DNA of 64,000 bases, from contig JAQUTK010000008.1 in the NCBI GenBank assembly GCA_028709785.1, positions 41,233 through 105,232 on the forward strand, in the 5' to 3' direction. Every line of letters begins with the position of its first letter. Within the stretch, counting starts at the first letter, position 1. This stretch comes from Bacteroidales bacterium (GTDB taxonomy: Bacteria > Bacteroidota > Bacteroidia > Bacteroidales > JAQUTK01). Below are positions 61,858-64,000 of this stretch, piece after piece. A model generated the notes under the pieces. That model was not told the origin of the DNA and ran no database searches. It worked only from the letters and a program-made list of their open reading frames with translations. The position numbers and the translations under genes were made by a program.

Positions 61858-63858
61858 TTATTTAATTAGTTGAAGGAAATCATTCTCATTTATGGTTTTG
61901 ATTCCCATTTTTGCCGCTTTTTCCAATTTGGCTGGCCCCATATTGTCTCCGGCAAGGATAAAATCGGTCTTTGACGAGACGCCGGAAAGGTTTTTTCCGC
62001 CGTGCTTTTCAATCATATTTTTGTATTCATCGCGCGAATGGAGGGTAAAGGTTCCGCTGATGACGATGGAGAGTCCTTTGAGCTTGTCGCTCTTGTCTGC
62101 CATCCTGGCTTCTGAAAGGGTCATCTGTAGTCCTGCATGGCGGAGCTTTTCTATAATCCGCTGATTGGTTTCATCCCGAAAATAGAGCTGAACGCTCTCG
62201 GCGATCCGTTTTCCTATTTCATCAACGGCGGTGAGTTGTTCGAGGGTGGCTTGCTCCAGGGCATCGATGGTGTGAAAGGCAAAGGCAAGCTTCTTGGCAG
62301 TGGTTTCGCCGACAAAACGGATTCCCAAGGCATACAAGACGCGCTCAAAGGGTACGTTAATGGACTCGCGGATGGATTGGAGAATATTGTGAACGCTCTT
62401 TTCACGGATGCCTTCCATCAGGATGTCCTTTCCCTGAAGGTCATAGAAGGAGGAGATATCGTGGAGTAGCCCTTTCCGGTAAAAGAGATCGACGGTCTCA
62501 CTGCCTATTCCGTCGATGTTCATGGCTTTGCGACTGATGAAATGTTCCATTCTTCCTTTGATCTGAGGGGGACACGTGCTGTCGTTGGGACAGTAATGGG
62601 CTGCTTCTCCTTCAAAACGGACAAGGGGGGTGCCACATTCGGGACAACGGGTGATAAATTGCACTTTGTCGCCGAGTAGTAATCTTGAGTCTGTATCTAC
62701 TCCTACAATCTTCGGGATGATTTCGCCTCCTTTTTCTACATACACCATGTCACCAAGATATAAATCGAGTTTCTGAATGATGTCTGCATTGTGCAGGGAG
62801 GCGCGTTTGACAACGGTACCGGAGAGTTGAACGGGATCGAGATTGGCTACCGGAGTGATGGCTCCGGTGCGTCCGACCTGATAGGTGACGGAGTTGAGAC
62901 GGGTTAGGGAGCGTTGTGCCTGAAACTTGTAGGCAATGGCCCAACGGGGCGATTTGGCGGTGTATCCCAGGTTCTTCTGCTGACGCAATGAGTTGACTTT
63001 CAATACGACTCCATCGGTGGCTACGGGGAGGTTGTTGCGCTCTTTGTCCCAATAGTTCAGAAATTGAAAGACTTCTTCTAACGTTTGACAGCACTTGGTG
63101 GCATCGGAGACTTTGAATCCCCACTGGCGCAGGGCTTGCATATTGGAGAAATGGTCTTCCGCAGGTAACTCTTCGCCCAACAGGTAGTAAAAGTAGGCGT
63201 CTAGTTTGCGGGAGGCTACCACGGACGAGTTTTGTGACTTGAGTGTACCGGAGGCTGCGTTGCGGGGGTTGGCAAAGAGCTGCTCTTCTTGTTGCTCGCG
63301 CTCTTTGTTGAGCTGCTCAAAAACGGTCCACGGCATGAGTATCTCTCCTCGTATCTCAAATTCGGCCGGATAATTGTTGCCCCGGAGCTGCAAAGGAATG
63401 GAACGGATCGTCTTCACATTTTCAGTGACATCATCTCCTTTTTCTCCGTCACCACGTGTCACTGCATATTGTAGTGCGCCATTGGCATAGGTCAGAGAGA
63501 TGGAGGTGCCGTCGTATTTCAGTTCGCAGACAATTTCAAAGGGTTCATTTAATGTTTTCCGTACCCGTTCATAAAAGTCGGCTACTTCTCCTTCTGAGTA
63601 GGTGTTGCCTAAAGAGAGCATCGGATAACGGTGACGGATCTGCTTGAAATTCTGATTGATATCATTACCGACACGAAGCGTGGGTGAATTTTCGTCGTAA
63701 TAGTCAGGATGGGCTTTTTCCAGATCCTGAAGTTCGCGCATCATCTCATCAAAGGCCTTGTCTGTGATATCGGGGGCAGACAAAACGTAGTATTTATAAT
63801 TGTGTTCGTGAAGTTGCTTACGTAGTAAATCAATGCGAGCCTTTACTGATTCTTCCAT
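61858..63858 (-). CDS. ligA: NAD+-dependent DNA ligase
   Basis: A 666-residue bacterial replicative ligase that seals nicks using NAD+. Domains in order: Ia (1-about 70) with [18 protein letters not shown], the adenylation domain with Lys114 in [12 protein letters not shown], the OB fold, a zinc finger CPECGTPLV to [12 protein letters not shown], helix-hairpin-helix repeats (about 440-580), and a C-terminal BRCT domain (about 590-666). Complete and of normal length. It diverges from trmD with a short shared promoter area. Confidence 0.97.
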   Translation of the reverse strand: MEESVKARIDLLRKQLHEHNYKYYVLSAPDITDKAFDEMMRELQDLEKAHPDYYDENSPTLRVGNDINQNFKQIRHRYPMLSLGNTYSEGEVADFYERVRKTLNEPFEIVCELKYDGTSISLTYANGALQYAVTRGDGEKGDDVTENVKTIRSIPLQLRGNNYPAEFEIRGEILMPWTVFEQLNKEREQQEEQLFANPRNAASGTLKSQNSSVVASRKLDAYFYYLLGEELPAEDHFSNMQALRQWGFKVSDATKCCQTLEEVFQFLNYWDKERNNLPVATDGVVLKVNSLRQQKNLGYTAKSPRWAIAYKFQAQRSLTRLNSVTYQVGRTGAITPVANLDPVQLSGTVVKRASLHNADIIQKLDLYLGDMVYVEKGGEIIPKIVGVDTDSRLLLGDKVQFITRCPECGTPLVRFEGEAAHYCPNDSTCPPQIKGRMEHFISRKAMNIDGIGSETVDLFYRKGLLHDISSFYDLQGKDILMEGIREKSVHNILQSIRESINVPFERVLYALGIRFVGETTAKKLAFAFHTIDALEQATLEQLTAVDEIGKRIAESVQLYFRDETNQRIIEKLRHAGLQMTLSEARMADKSDKLKGLSIVISGTFTLHSRDEYKNMIEKHGGKNLSGVSSKTDFILAGDNMGPAKLEKAAKMGIKTINENDFLQLIK

Positions 63859-63899
63859 TCATATCTGATTTTTATATTGCAAAGAAAGAAAAAAGATTA

Positions 63900-63907
63900 T
63901 AGCTTTG
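63900..63907 (+). promoter_or_regulatory. -7 box of trmD
   Basis: TAGCTTTG matches TAnnTTTG and lies 17 bases before the trmD start. The upstream -33 element is weak. Confidence 0.5.
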
Positions 63908-63924
63908 CAAACAAAATCTGAATA

Positions 63925-64000
63925 ATGCGTATAGACATCATTACCGTATTACCCGAACTTCTGGACGGGCCTCTGAACAATTCTATCGTCAAACGTGCAC
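63925..64000 (+). CDS. trmD: tRNA (guanine-N1)-methyltransferase TrmD, N-terminal fragment
   Basis: Only about 25 codons before the window ends. The protein opens MRIDIITVLPELLDGPLNNSIVKRA, the typical N-terminal strand of TrmD (MRIDIxTxxPEL...), which methylates G37 of tRNAs to prevent frameshifting. The fragment is incomplete only because the window ends. It is divergent from ligA. The identification is by N-terminal pattern, so moderately firm. Confidence 0.8.
   Translation, partial: MRIDIITVLPELLDGPLNNSIVKRA

Overview
The window is chromosomal DNA from a member of the Bacteroidota, most likely order Bacteroidales near Parabacteroides/Tannerellaceae (family level is an inference). Support: many starts are preceded by the Bacteroidota -7 box TAnnTTTG rather than a Shine-Dalgarno; there is a type III (GlnN) glutamine synthetase, Bacteroidales families recognised as DUF4831, DUF4369 and DUF6913, a FecA-like TonB-dependent receptor, and a C10 protease ending in a type IX secretion (T9SS) sorting domain. 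No transposase, integrase or rRNA was seen.

Layout. 1-8.2 kb: rarA (cut by the window edge), a PerM/AI-2E-family permease, fabD, a GH13 glycosidase, a SEC-C protein, a DUF4373-like protein with an Asp repeat, an AAA/DUF4143 ATPase and tRNA-Asp. 8.4-15.6 kb: the end of the histidine pathway (hisH-hisA-hisF-hisIE), an FtsE-like ATPase, then lysC-lysA and a membrane glycosyltransferase. 15.7-17.5 kb: a prolyl aminopeptidase and a GNAT enzyme. 17.6-26.2 kb: one co-directional block joining a partner-switching set (Cache-HAMP-PP2C phosphatase, HATPase kinase, STAS antagonist, second STAS protein with an unidentified C-terminal half) to solute-binding proteins and an ABC permease/ATPase pair. 26.3-33 kb: TonB receptor, small membrane protein, DUF4831 protein, glmS, a small beta-barrel protein. 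33.2-41.5 kb: nitrogen assimilation (gltD, gltB, glnN). 41.9-45.3 kb: a lipoprotein and the secreted C10 protease.

46-59.5 kb is the highlight: a complete CRISPR-Cas locus, WYL regulator-cas6-cas10d(csc3)-csc2-csc1-cas3'-cas4-cas1-cas2, followed by a leader and 50 repeats. The effector genes are of type I-D, the type best known from cyanobacteria and archaea: the HD nuclease motif is in the large Cas10d subunit and the separate Cas3' helicase has none. The effector genes are strikingly AT-rich (71/300 G+C in a counted block) compared with cas6 (130/300) and cas1 (121/300), so the locus looks like an effector cassette set between older processing and adaptation genes. A likely Cas11d small subunit can be read from an internal start in cas10d.

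59.7-64 kb returns to housekeeping genes on the minus strand (TPR protein, dapA, DUF6913 protein, ligA) and the divergent start of trmD.
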